A DNA stretch of 21,993 nt from NCBI GenBank assembly GCA_041745535.1, contig JBGTIS010000034.1, positions 1 through 21,993 of the forward strand, given 5' to 3'. The DNA is from JBGTIS01 sp041745535 (GTDB taxonomy: Bacteria > Bacteroidota > Bacteroidia > Cytophagales > Cyclobacteriaceae). The notes beneath the pieces were generated by a model. The model was given only the letters and a program-made list of their open reading frames with translations. It searched no databases and was not told where the DNA came from. Shown here piece after piece: positions 1 through 6,283 of the stretch (position 1 is its first letter; every line of letters starts with the position of its first letter). The position numbers were made by a program, and so were the translations under genes.

Positions 1-2109
1 AGCACTAGTTCAGCTACCACAAAAGTCAGTGGATTGACAGAAGGAAATTATATTTTCACCTTGACGGTCACAGATGAGAATGGCGATTCTGATTCGGATG
101 ATGTGGGTGTAAAAGTTAATCCACACGCTAACATACCACCAGTAGCCAATGCGGGCACAGATCAGACGATTACTTTACCGGTCAACAGCGTCACTTTGGA
201 TGGAAGCAAAAGCAGTGATGACAAAGGGATTAAAACCTATCAATGGAGCAAGAAAAGTGGCGGATCGGCCAATATTGAAAGTAGTAGTTCAGCCACTACG
301 AAAGTCACCGGCCTCATAGAAGGCAGTTATGTGTTTACTTTAACCGTAACAGATGAAAACGGTGCATCAGATTCGGATGATGTGGGAATAAAAGTAAATC
401 CACAAGCCAATCAACCACCTGTGGCGAATGCGGGCACAGATCAGACACGAGTTGATATGGATAAAGATGGTCAGGAAGAAGTTACGCTGGATGGATCAGC
501 TTCAAAGGATTTGGATGGTAGTATTGTAAAATACAGTTGGTTTACCGAAGACGAAGGAGAAATTGCCACCGGCATTAAGCCGAAAGTAACACTGCCGGTA
601 GGAACAACGGCTGTTGTTTTAATTGTAACTGACGATAAAGGAGGTACTGGTACTGATGACGTAACAATTACTATTAACGAGCCAGATAACATGGCACCAA
701 TAGCCCATGCGGGCGATGACCAGATATTGACTCTGCCGGAGAACAGTACTGAGTTAAACGGCAGCCAAAGTGAAGACAAAGATGGGAATATAGTGATGTA
801 TAAATGGGTAAAAAAAGAAGGTGGAAATGTTATGATAGACAATCCCGGTTCAGCCACCACAAAAGTAAGTAAACTGGAAGCCGGAACGTACATTTTTACT
901 TTAACCGTAACCGATGATGATGGTGCTTCTGATAGTGACGATATTTCAGTTACCGTAAACGAGGCTGCTAATGAAATTCCCACAGCAAAGGCAGGACCGG
1001 ATCAGACCCTGGTTGATGAGGATAAAGATGGGCAGAAAGAAGTTACGCTTGACGGATCGGCTTCTACCGACCACGATGGACAAATTATTAACTACAGTTG
1101 GGTCACAGAGAACGATGGCGAAATCGCATCAGGCATAATGCCGAAAGTAACCCTGCCATTAGGGCAAACAAAAATAACACTAACAGTGACCGATAATAAA
1201 GGAGCCATTGGCACCGATGAGGTAGTTATAACGATCAACTCACCTGACAATAAAACACCGGTAGCACATGCAGGACCAGATCGGGTACTCATTGATGCTG
1301 ACAAAGATGGGCAGGAAGAAGTTACGCTGGATGGGTCTGCTTCTATAGATGAAGATGGACAAATTATTAATTATAGCTGGACTACAGAGGAAGGCGAAAT
1401 TACTACCGGTATCAATCCAAAAGTTACTTTACAAGTAGGCCAGACCATAATAACACTAACTGTAACAGATGATGCGGGTGCTACCAGTACCGATGAAGTA
1501 ATAGTTACTATTAATGCACCAGACAATAAAATACCAGTGGCAAATGCCGGAGAAAATCAGGCCATTGTATTACCAGAGGACAGCCTCACACTGGATGGGA
1601 GCAAAAGTACAGATCCTGATGGTAAACTGGTTAGCTACCAGTGGAGCAAAAAAAACGGCGGAAATGCTATAATAGCGCAACCAGATTCGGCCATTACCAA
1701 AGTGCGCGGCTTGCAGGACGGAACTTATGTATTTGTATTGACCGTAACCGACGATATGGGCAGCACCAATACAGATGAGGTTACAGTGGTGGTAGAAACA
1801 ATTACGGGAATACCTAATGAGCAGGAGATGGCAGAAAAAGAGGATGAAAAAACGGTAACCAGAATTTTCCCGAATCCGGTAGATGAAAAACTAACCATCA
1901 AATTTGGGAAAAAAATCCAGGGATCAGCCACAATTAATTTCTTAGATGAAAGTGGGAAGCTGCTTTACAGCAAAGAAATAAATATTCTAGGTAGTAAGGA
2001 TGAAATTAACCTGGATTTGTCAGAAATTAAGCTGAAGAAGGGAAGTATTTATTTAAGAATAGATTTAGAAAATGAACTGGGAAATCTGGTAAAACTGATT
2101 AAGCATTAA
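1..2109 (+). CDS. PKD-repeat surface protein with T9SS sorting domain (5' end outside the window)
   Basis: The reading frame is open from base 1, so the start lies upstream; the first TTG/ATG-like codons inside the window are not real starts. What remains is a partial PKD domain, six complete PKD/Ig-like domains of about 93 residues each, a short acidic linker, and an 86-residue C-terminal domain (about 1852-2109) beginning TVTRIFPNPVDEKLTI. That last part matches the T9SS type A sorting domain by its FPNP motif, beta-rich pattern and short basic end. Such domains direct export through the outer membrane by the Por/T9SS machine and are then cut off. The PKD units carry the family's PVANAG, LDGS and LTVTD motifs. 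They normally act as spacers or sugar/protein-binding modules next to an enzyme. The catalytic part, if any, is upstream and cannot be seen. The C-terminal domain is closely similar to that of the esterase gene after the IS. Confidence 0.9.
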   Translation, partial: STSSATTKVSGLTEGNYIFTLTVTDENGDSDSDDVGVKVNPHANIPPVANAGTDQTITLPVNSVTLDGSKSSDDKGIKTYQWSKKSGGSANIESSSSATTKVTGLIEGSYVFTLTVTDENGASDSDDVGIKVNPQANQPPVANAGTDQTRVDMDKDGQEEVTLDGSASKDLDGSIVKYSWFTEDEGEIATGIKPKVTLPVGTTAVVLIVTDDKGGTGTDDVTITINEPDNMAPIAHAGDDQILTLPENSTELNGSQSEDKDGNIVMYKWVKKEGGNVMIDNPGSATTKVSKLEAGTYIFTLTVTDDDGASDSDDISVTVNEAANEIPTAKAGPDQTLVDEDKDGQKEVTLDGSASTDHDGQIINYSWVTENDGEIASGIMPKVTLPLGQTKITLTVTDNKGAIGTDEVVITINSPDNKTPVAHAGPDRVLIDADKDGQEEVTLDGSASIDEDGQIINYSWTTEEGEITTGINPKVTLQVGQTIITLTVTDDAGATSTDEVIVTINAPDNKIPVANAGENQAIVLPEDSLTLDGSKSTDPDGKLVSYQWSKKNGGNAIIAQPDSAITKVRGLQDGTYVFVLTVTDDMGSTNTDEVTVVVETITGIPNEQEMAEKEDEKTVTRIFPNPVDEKLTIKFGKKIQGSATINFLDESGKLLYSKEINILGSKDEINLDLSEIKLKKGSIYLRIDLENELGNLVKLIKH
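136..1800 (+). repeat. Tandem PKD-domain repeats, six complete units of about 280 bp
   Basis: Units begin near 136, 415, 691, 973, 1252 and 1528. There are two subtypes. Type A has ITLP, a WSKKSGG-like stretch, an ATTKV motif and FTLTVTD. Type B has a DxDKDGQEEV loop, an YSW motif, GEI, PKVTLPVG and a shorter LTVTD strand. The order, including the partial first unit, is A, A, B, A, B, B, A. Nucleotide similarity between units of the same type is visible by eye, which points to internal duplication. Confidence 0.85.
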
Positions 2110-2111
2110 CA

Positions 2112-2128
2112 TACTCTACCCGACGGTT
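2112..2128 (+). repeat. Left terminal inverted repeat of the IS
   Basis: 17 bp, perfectly complementary to 3273-3289. The match breaks on both sides (A/G outside; T against C inside), so these are likely the transposase-recognised ends. Confidence 0.85.
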
Positions 2129-2139
2129 TTGAGTAGGAA

Positions 2140-2170
2140 TTGAATGAGAAAAAGAAAAAGCTGACTTTTG
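2140..2170 (+). promoter_or_regulatory. Candidate transposase promoter inside the IS
   Basis: TTG at 2140-2142, a 20-bp spacer and GACTTTTG at 2163-2170 fit the Bacteroidota promoter (TTTG at -33, TAnnTTTG at -7) except for the first base of the -7 box. Transcription would start near 2175, inside the loop of the hairpin at 2154-2200 and upstream of the ATG at 2202. Inference from consensus only. Confidence 0.4.
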
Positions 2171-2200
2171 TAGTCGCCAAACAACAAATGCAGCTTTTTC
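2154..2200 (+). promoter_or_regulatory. Inverted repeat before the transposase start (possible fold-back control)
   Basis: GAAAAAGCTG at 2154-2163 is the exact complement of CAGCTTTTTC at 2191-2200, with a 27-base loop. The right arm ends 1 base before the transposase ATG. A transcript that enters from outside the element would carry both arms and could hide the ribosome-binding region. A transcript started at the candidate internal promoter would lack the left arm. The same logic is known for IS10 and IS50. Confidence 0.5.
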
Positions 2201-2201
2201 A

Positions 2202-2420
2202 ATGGATAAATATCCAAATTTAAAGATATACGAATTGATACGAACCGCCAAGATAGTACATCACAAAAAACGGCAAGAGTTTCTCTGTGAAATGATTGAA
2301 GGAGTGATCAAGAGTCGCTCAGTGATCTTCTCAGAAATTGCTGATAAGATAGACAAACCTATTCAGGCTAGTTCCATTGAACGTAGAATTCAGGATTTTT
2401 TTGCCAAAGTCAGTATTTGA
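2202..2420 (+). CDS. IS4-family transposase, N-terminal part (frame 1 of split gene)
   Basis: This 72-residue frame encodes the N-terminal helical region of the IS4 transposase, ending with the family-like sequence SSIERRIQDFFAKVSI before a TGA stop at 2418-2420. The catalytic domain follows at once in the +1 frame, and joining ...KVSI to DYQQLAG... leaves no gap in the family pattern. Either a one-base insertion has broken the gene, or the ribosome shifts +1 at ATT TGA T to read the rest. A T7 run at 2396-2402 is an alternative slippage site. The start is the ATG 1 base after the hairpin. Its sequence alone has no catalytic residues. Confidence 0.7.
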   Translation: MDKYPNLKIYELIRTAKIVHHKKRQEFLCEMIEGVIKSRSVIFSEIADKIDKPIQASSIERRIQDFFAKVSI

Positions 2421-3285
2421 TTATCAACAATTAGCTGGCTTTTTGATGAGTTTTGTTCCTCATTATCAATTGACTTTGAGTATTGATCGGACAGAATGGG
2501 ACTTTGGTCAGACGCAGGTGAATATTCTATGCGTAGTAGTTAGTATTGGCAAAATGGCTGTGCCAGTATATTTTGAAATGTTGGACAACAATAGTGGCAA
2601 TAGCCATACAACTGATCGTATCAAACTATTTAAGTCACTACTTACTTTGATTGGCCAATGTCGCATCCAGATGTTGGTCATGGATCGAGAGTTTATTGGA
2701 CAAAAATGGCTTATTTGGCTCAAAAAGCAACGTATCCCTTTTTGTGTGCGCGTACCAAAACATCATTCTATCTTGCTGGCAAATGGGGAAAGGGTTTGGG
2801 CTGAAGAGGTGATAGCTAACAATGTTAGAGGCTATCATCAACAAGATGTGATTGTGGATGGGGTAGTCGTCAATTTATCGTTGTCCTATGACAAAAAGGG
2901 CAAATTACTTTATCTGATTGGTTCTACTTTGCCCCAGACACTATCTTCATGGTACAGAAGACGCTGGTCTATTGAAGTATTTTTTCAAGCTCTTAAGCAG
3001 CGAGGCTTCAACTTGGAAAATTCTTGTCTACGTTGCATTGTAAAGTATAGAAAGCTATTCGCTCTTGTTGCTATAGCTTATACCATTTGCTGGGCTACGG
3101 GTATTGAAGAGGGAAAAACTAATCCTGTAAAAGTTAAAAAGCACGGATATCCTCAATACAGTGTATTTAGAAGAGGATTAAATTTGATGAGACAGTTCTA
3201 TAAACGGCAGATTAGTACTCCTTTTGGGGTAGCTCTGGAAGCTGCTTGTTTGAGATTCAATCTGTTTTATCGAACCGTCGGGTAG
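2377..3285 (+). CDS. IS4-family DDE transposase, catalytic part (frame 2 of split gene)
   Basis: This frame carries the whole RNase H-like DDE core. Numbering from the TTG at 2377, the first Asp is D37 in IDRTEWDFG, the second is D103 in VMDREFIG, and the Glu is E200 in the IS4 signature Y-(2)-R-(3)-E-(6)-K (YRRRWSIEVFFQALK). These residues cut and join the ends of the IS. The TTG is only the open-frame boundary; real translation more likely arrives by frameshift from the upstream frame near 2415, or starts weakly at the in-frame ATG at 2446. The stop lies within the right terminal repeat. All catalytic residues are kept, so the element may have been active recently if the frame is restored. 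The gene could equally be a pseudogene. Confidence 0.8.
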   Translation: MNVEFRIFLPKSVFDYQQLAGFLMSFVPHYQLTLSIDRTEWDFGQTQVNILCVVVSIGKMAVPVYFEMLDNNSGNSHTTDRIKLFKSLLTLIGQCRIQMLVMDREFIGQKWLIWLKKQRIPFCVRVPKHHSILLANGERVWAEEVIANNVRGYHQQDVIVDGVVVNLSLSYDKKGKLLYLIGSTLPQTLSSWYRRRWSIEVFFQALKQRGFNLENSCLRCIVKYRKLFALVAIAYTICWATGIEEGKTNPVKVKKHGYPQYSVFRRGLNLMRQFYKRQISTPFGVALEAACLRFNLFYRTVG

Positions 3286-3289
3286 AGTA
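3273..3289 (-). repeat. Right terminal inverted repeat of the IS
   Basis: 17 bp, exact complement of 2112-2128. It contains the transposase stop codon TAG at 3283-3285. Confidence 0.85.
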
Positions 3290-3347
3290 GGAAAAATCAT
3301 GTCTGGTACAAAAAAATAAATCCATTTTTTATAAATATATAGGTAAA

Positions 3348-3355
3348 TATTTTTG
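3348..3355 (+). promoter_or_regulatory. Possible -7 box upstream of the secreted hydrolase
   Basis: TATTTTTG matches TAnnTTTG exactly, 122 bp before the ATG at 3478, but no TTG lies at the right distance upstream and the region is very A+T-rich. Weak candidate. Confidence 0.22.
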
Positions 3356-3477
3356 TTAAAATACATAAAAAAGTGTAATATTACTAAAAACCATACACAT
3401 AATAAAAGGATTAAGTTTTTGTGGCAGGGCCCTTAGAAAGGGAAATTTTTACCTTAATTTAAACTGTTAGTAAGTAT

Positions 3478-4890
3478 ATGCATACGCGCATTTTGAAATT
3501 CGGCAGCTTTCATGGTGGAATGCTGATTCTGATCATCCTATTTTTATTCTTATACAATCCCCTTGCGGCACAGCGCATTAATAAGAAAAAGACATCCGGT
3601 GGAACAGGGTACTTGGAGTATCTTCCCCTTGATTACAATACCTCTACTAGTAAAGTTTATCCTATTATCATATACCTGCATGGGGCTGGCGAAGCAGGCA
3701 ACGGAACCACCGAATTAAGCAGAGCAGCAAAATGGGGACCGCTACATGAGGTAAACGCAGGAAAGGAACTGTGTTTTCCAGTAAATGGGCAGTCAAAATG
3801 TTTTATCGTACTTGCGCCACAAACCAGTAATTCAGAATTATGGGATATTGCTATTATAAATGATATGGTTAATTATGCCCTTAAAACTTACCGGGTTAAT
3901 AAAAGTATGGTGTTTTTAACAGGCTTTAGTACCGGAGGAACCGGCACCTGGCGCTATTCTTACAGTAAGTATAACATGCCCAATAAATTGAGAGCAGTCG
4001 CTCCTGTAACCGGTAAAGGCGATACCACCCAGTTGTGCTATCTGGCTAACAACAACATCGCGGTATGGGCCTTTCATGGTGCAAAAGATATTCTTTTTCC
4101 TAAAGACTCAACCATCAACAAGGTAAGAGTTTTAAATGAATGTATTCCAGCTCCCAATCCAAAGGCTAAATTAACACTGGTCCCCAATGGTGGGCATAAT
4201 GAAACTACCTGGTTAAAGGTATATGATGTGACCCACACCTATCAGAATCCTAACCTGTACGAATGGTTTTTAAGCTTCGGTAAGACCAATCAACCACCCG
4301 TTGCCAATGCCGGCCCTGATCAGACTATTACTTTACCAACGAACACTGTGACTTTGAATGGTACTAAAAGTACGGATGACAATGGCATCACGACTTATAA
4401 ATGGACCAAGAAAAGTGGCGGGGCAGCTACCATAGTAAGTGCAAATTCAGCCACAACAAAAGTCAGCGGATTGGTGAAAGGAAGCTATGTATTTACGCTG
4501 AAAGTTACCGATGAAAAGGGATTGACCAAGTCAGATGATGTTGGTATAAAAGTAAATGCGGCAACTAGTCAACTAACCGTTGCCAAGGTCGGTTCTGATC
4601 AAACTTTGGTTGATATGGGTGAAGATGGAAAGACCGTAACTGGGATTTACCCAAATCCTATAGACAAAAAACTAACGATCAAATTATCTAAGAAAATCCA
4701 GGGCTCGGCCATCATCAATTTTTTAGATGAAAGCGGAAAGTTATTATACAGGAAAGAAGTAAAGGTTTTGAGAAATCAAGGAGAGATCAATCTGGATCTA
4801 TCGGATACTATATTAAAACAAGGTATCCTGTTTATCAGAGTTGATACGGAAAATGATATGGGAAATCCGGTGAAACTTGTCAAACGTTAA
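3478..4890 (+). CDS. Secreted alpha/beta-hydrolase (esterase/PHB-depolymerase-like) with PKD and T9SS domains
   Basis: 470 residues. Residues 1-31 form a signal peptide (hydrophobic core LILIILFLFLY, likely cut LAA/Q). Residues about 45-268 are an alpha/beta-hydrolase of the kind annotated as phospholipase/carboxylesterase or polyhydroxybutyrate-depolymerase-like: an oxyanion-type YLHGAGE at 66-72, nucleophile S151 in GFSTGG, probable acid D204 in FHGAKD, and probable base H240 in NGGH. A type A PKD domain follows (272-360), then a 19-residue stub of a type B PKD domain (366-384), then a T9SS sorting domain (385-470; GIYPNPIDKKLTIK). The protein should be exported through the T9SS and act outside the cell on an ester bond in a polysaccharide or polymer; the substrate cannot be told. 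The C-terminal half is homologous to the PKD gene before the IS, so the two are paralogous neighbours. A terminator follows. Confidence 0.88.
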   Translation: MHTRILKFGSFHGGMLILIILFLFLYNPLAAQRINKKKTSGGTGYLEYLPLDYNTSTSKVYPIIIYLHGAGEAGNGTTELSRAAKWGPLHEVNAGKELCFPVNGQSKCFIVLAPQTSNSELWDIAIINDMVNYALKTYRVNKSMVFLTGFSTGGTGTWRYSYSKYNMPNKLRAVAPVTGKGDTTQLCYLANNNIAVWAFHGAKDILFPKDSTINKVRVLNECIPAPNPKAKLTLVPNGGHNETTWLKVYDVTHTYQNPNLYEWFLSFGKTNQPPVANAGPDQTITLPTNTVTLNGTKSTDDNGITTYKWTKKSGGAATIVSANSATTKVSGLVKGSYVFTLKVTDEKGLTKSDDVGIKVNAATSQLTVAKVGSDQTLVDMGEDGKTVTGIYPNPIDKKLTIKLSKKIQGSAIINFLDESGKLLYRKEVKVLRNQGEINLDLSDTILKQGILFIRVDTENDMGNPVKLVKR

Positions 4891-4916
4891 CCTTTTCTGA
4901 AGTTTTATATTGACAT

Positions 4917-4957
4917 AAAAAAAGCACGAGGGCTCATATCCTTCGTGCTTTTTATTT
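4917..4957. terminator. Bidirectional rho-independent terminator
   Basis: AAAGCACGA (4921-4929) pairs with TCGTGCTTT (4943-4951), with GG/CC extending the stem across a one-base bulge. It has a T-rich tail on the plus strand and a run of seven T on the minus strand. It sits between the convergent hydrolase and thiolase genes. Confidence 0.85.
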
Positions 4958-4973
4958 TATAACAAAATAAATG

Positions 4974-6149
4974 CTAATTCAGCATTTCATAAATACCGGC
5001 TACTCCTTGTCCACCACCCACACAAGCCGTTACCATGCCGTATTTTTTATTTCTGCGTTGCAGCTCATTGAAAATTTGTACGGAAAGCTTGGCTCCGGTA
5101 CATCCAAGCGGATGGCCCAGGGCAATGGCTCCACCATTCACATTCAGCTTATCCGGATCAATATCCAGTTCTCTCACCACGGCAATACTCTGTGCGGCAA
5201 AGGCTTCATTTAATTCAATGAGATCGATATCAGCTAATTTTAATCCTGCTCTTTCCAGCGCTTTAGGAATAGCTTTTACCGGACCAATGCCCATTACCCG
5301 CGGGTCTACTCCGGCTACCGAATAGCTCATCAATCGGGCTATGGGTTTCAGGTTTAATTCCTTTACCATTTTTTCAGACATCACCAGCACAAAGGCGGCA
5401 CCATCGGAAGTTTGGGAAGAATTACCGGCTGTTACCACTCCATCCTGCCGGAATACAGGTTTTAGTTTGCTTAATGCTTCCATAGAAGTATCGCCTCGTG
5501 GACCTTCGTCGGTATCTACCACATAATCGCGTTCCCGTTTTTTCCCAGCTTCATCCACATAGGTTTCATGTACCTTCACCGGAACGATCTCATCTTTAAA
5601 TTTACCGGATTCAATAGCAGCCAGAGCTTTCATATGCGACTGATAGGCAAATTCATCCTGAGCTTCGCGCGAAACTTTATAATCTTTGGAAACTTCTTCT
5701 GCCGTAAGGCCCATGCTGGTATAATATTCCGGATGGTTGGTGGCAATTTTATAATTCAATGCCGTTTTATAACCCATCATAGGTACCAATGACATCGATT
5801 CGGTACCTCCGGCAATAATACAATCGGCCATACCGGCATGGATTCTGGCTGAAGCAATGTTAATAGCCTCTATACCCGACCCACAATACCGGTTTACAAT
5901 CATGCCAGGTACTTCTTTGCCCAGGGCCATCAGCGAAATCAGGCGACCCATTTGCATGCCCTGCTCGGCTTCGGGAACGGCATTTCCCACAATGATATCA
6001 TCTACACGGTCGGTATCCAATCCTTTTATAGAACCGGTGAGGTGATTAATTACATCTACGGCCATGTCGTCGGGACGGGTAAACCTGAACCCGCCTTTTT
6101 TTGCTTTTCCTACGGCTGTTCTGTAGCCAGCTACAATGTATGCATCCAT
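4974..6149 (-). CDS. Thiolase family protein (acetyl-CoA C-acyltransferase)
   Basis: 391 residues, the usual thiolase length. The enzyme cleaves 3-ketoacyl-CoA with CoA to acetyl-CoA and a shortened acyl-CoA, or runs in reverse to condense two acetyl-CoA. All catalytic residues are present: nucleophile C89 in NRYCGSG, H346 in GHPLGCTGA, and C376 in VTACVGGGQG. The start MDAYIVAGYRTAVG is the normal thiolase N-terminus. The sequence looks closer to the fatty-acid-degradation (FadA) type than to a dedicated biosynthetic acetoacetyl-CoA thiolase, but I would not choose firmly. No fadB/acyl-CoA dehydrogenase partner is adjacent; upstream lies thrA after a 134-bp gap, so it is probably transcribed on its own. 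It ends at the bidirectional terminator. Confidence 0.93.
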   Translation of the reverse strand: MDAYIVAGYRTAVGKAKKGGFRFTRPDDMAVDVINHLTGSIKGLDTDRVDDIIVGNAVPEAEQGMQMGRLISLMALGKEVPGMIVNRYCGSGIEAINIASARIHAGMADCIIAGGTESMSLVPMMGYKTALNYKIATNHPEYYTSMGLTAEEVSKDYKVSREAQDEFAYQSHMKALAAIESGKFKDEIVPVKVHETYVDEAGKKRERDYVVDTDEGPRGDTSMEALSKLKPVFRQDGVVTAGNSSQTSDGAAFVLVMSEKMVKELNLKPIARLMSYSVAGVDPRVMGIGPVKAIPKALERAGLKLADIDLIELNEAFAAQSIAVVRELDIDPDKLNVNGGAIALGHPLGCTGAKLSVQIFNELQRRNKKYGMVTACVGGGQGVAGIYEMLN

Positions 6150-6283
6150 AATAAACTGATTAATGTTGGTTATACGAATCTAAGAATTGTTTACGTAAAA
6201 AGTGAACGAAACGATAAGAATTCGTCATGCATACTATTTTTTACCAAAAGATGCTTGGTTTCTTTACAATTTTAAAAGAAAAT

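Larger units (their letters stand above)
2112..3289 (+). mobile_element. IS4-family insertion sequence, 1178 bp
   Basis: The element is bounded by 17-bp perfect terminal inverted repeats (TACTCTACCCGACGGTT and its complement) and holds one transposase gene in two frames, whose stop codon lies inside the right repeat. It starts 2 bp after the stop codon of the PKD gene. No target-site duplication is visible: the left flank reads ATTAACA and the right flank GGAAAAA. IS4 elements normally make a duplication of several bases, so either later rearrangement or mutation removed it, or the true ends differ by a few bases from mine. I cannot name the IS without a database. Confidence 0.88.

Noticed and set aside
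471..983. A 170-codon open frame on the minus strand inside the PKD gene
   Set aside because: It is a shadow of the repeated, Asp/Thr-rich coding strand; its product is low-complexity Ser/Val and similar antisense frames recur in each repeat unit.
136..1800. Regularly spaced direct repeats that could suggest a CRISPR array
   Set aside because: The 280-bp period is coding and in frame, and units are PKD domains; there are no short repeats with unique spacers.
3426..3452. CCCTT-AGA-AAGGG hairpin followed by AAATTTTT before the hydrolase gene
   Set aside because: The stem is only 5 bp and it lies about 30 bp before the start codon with no gene ending just upstream; a terminator here makes little sense.
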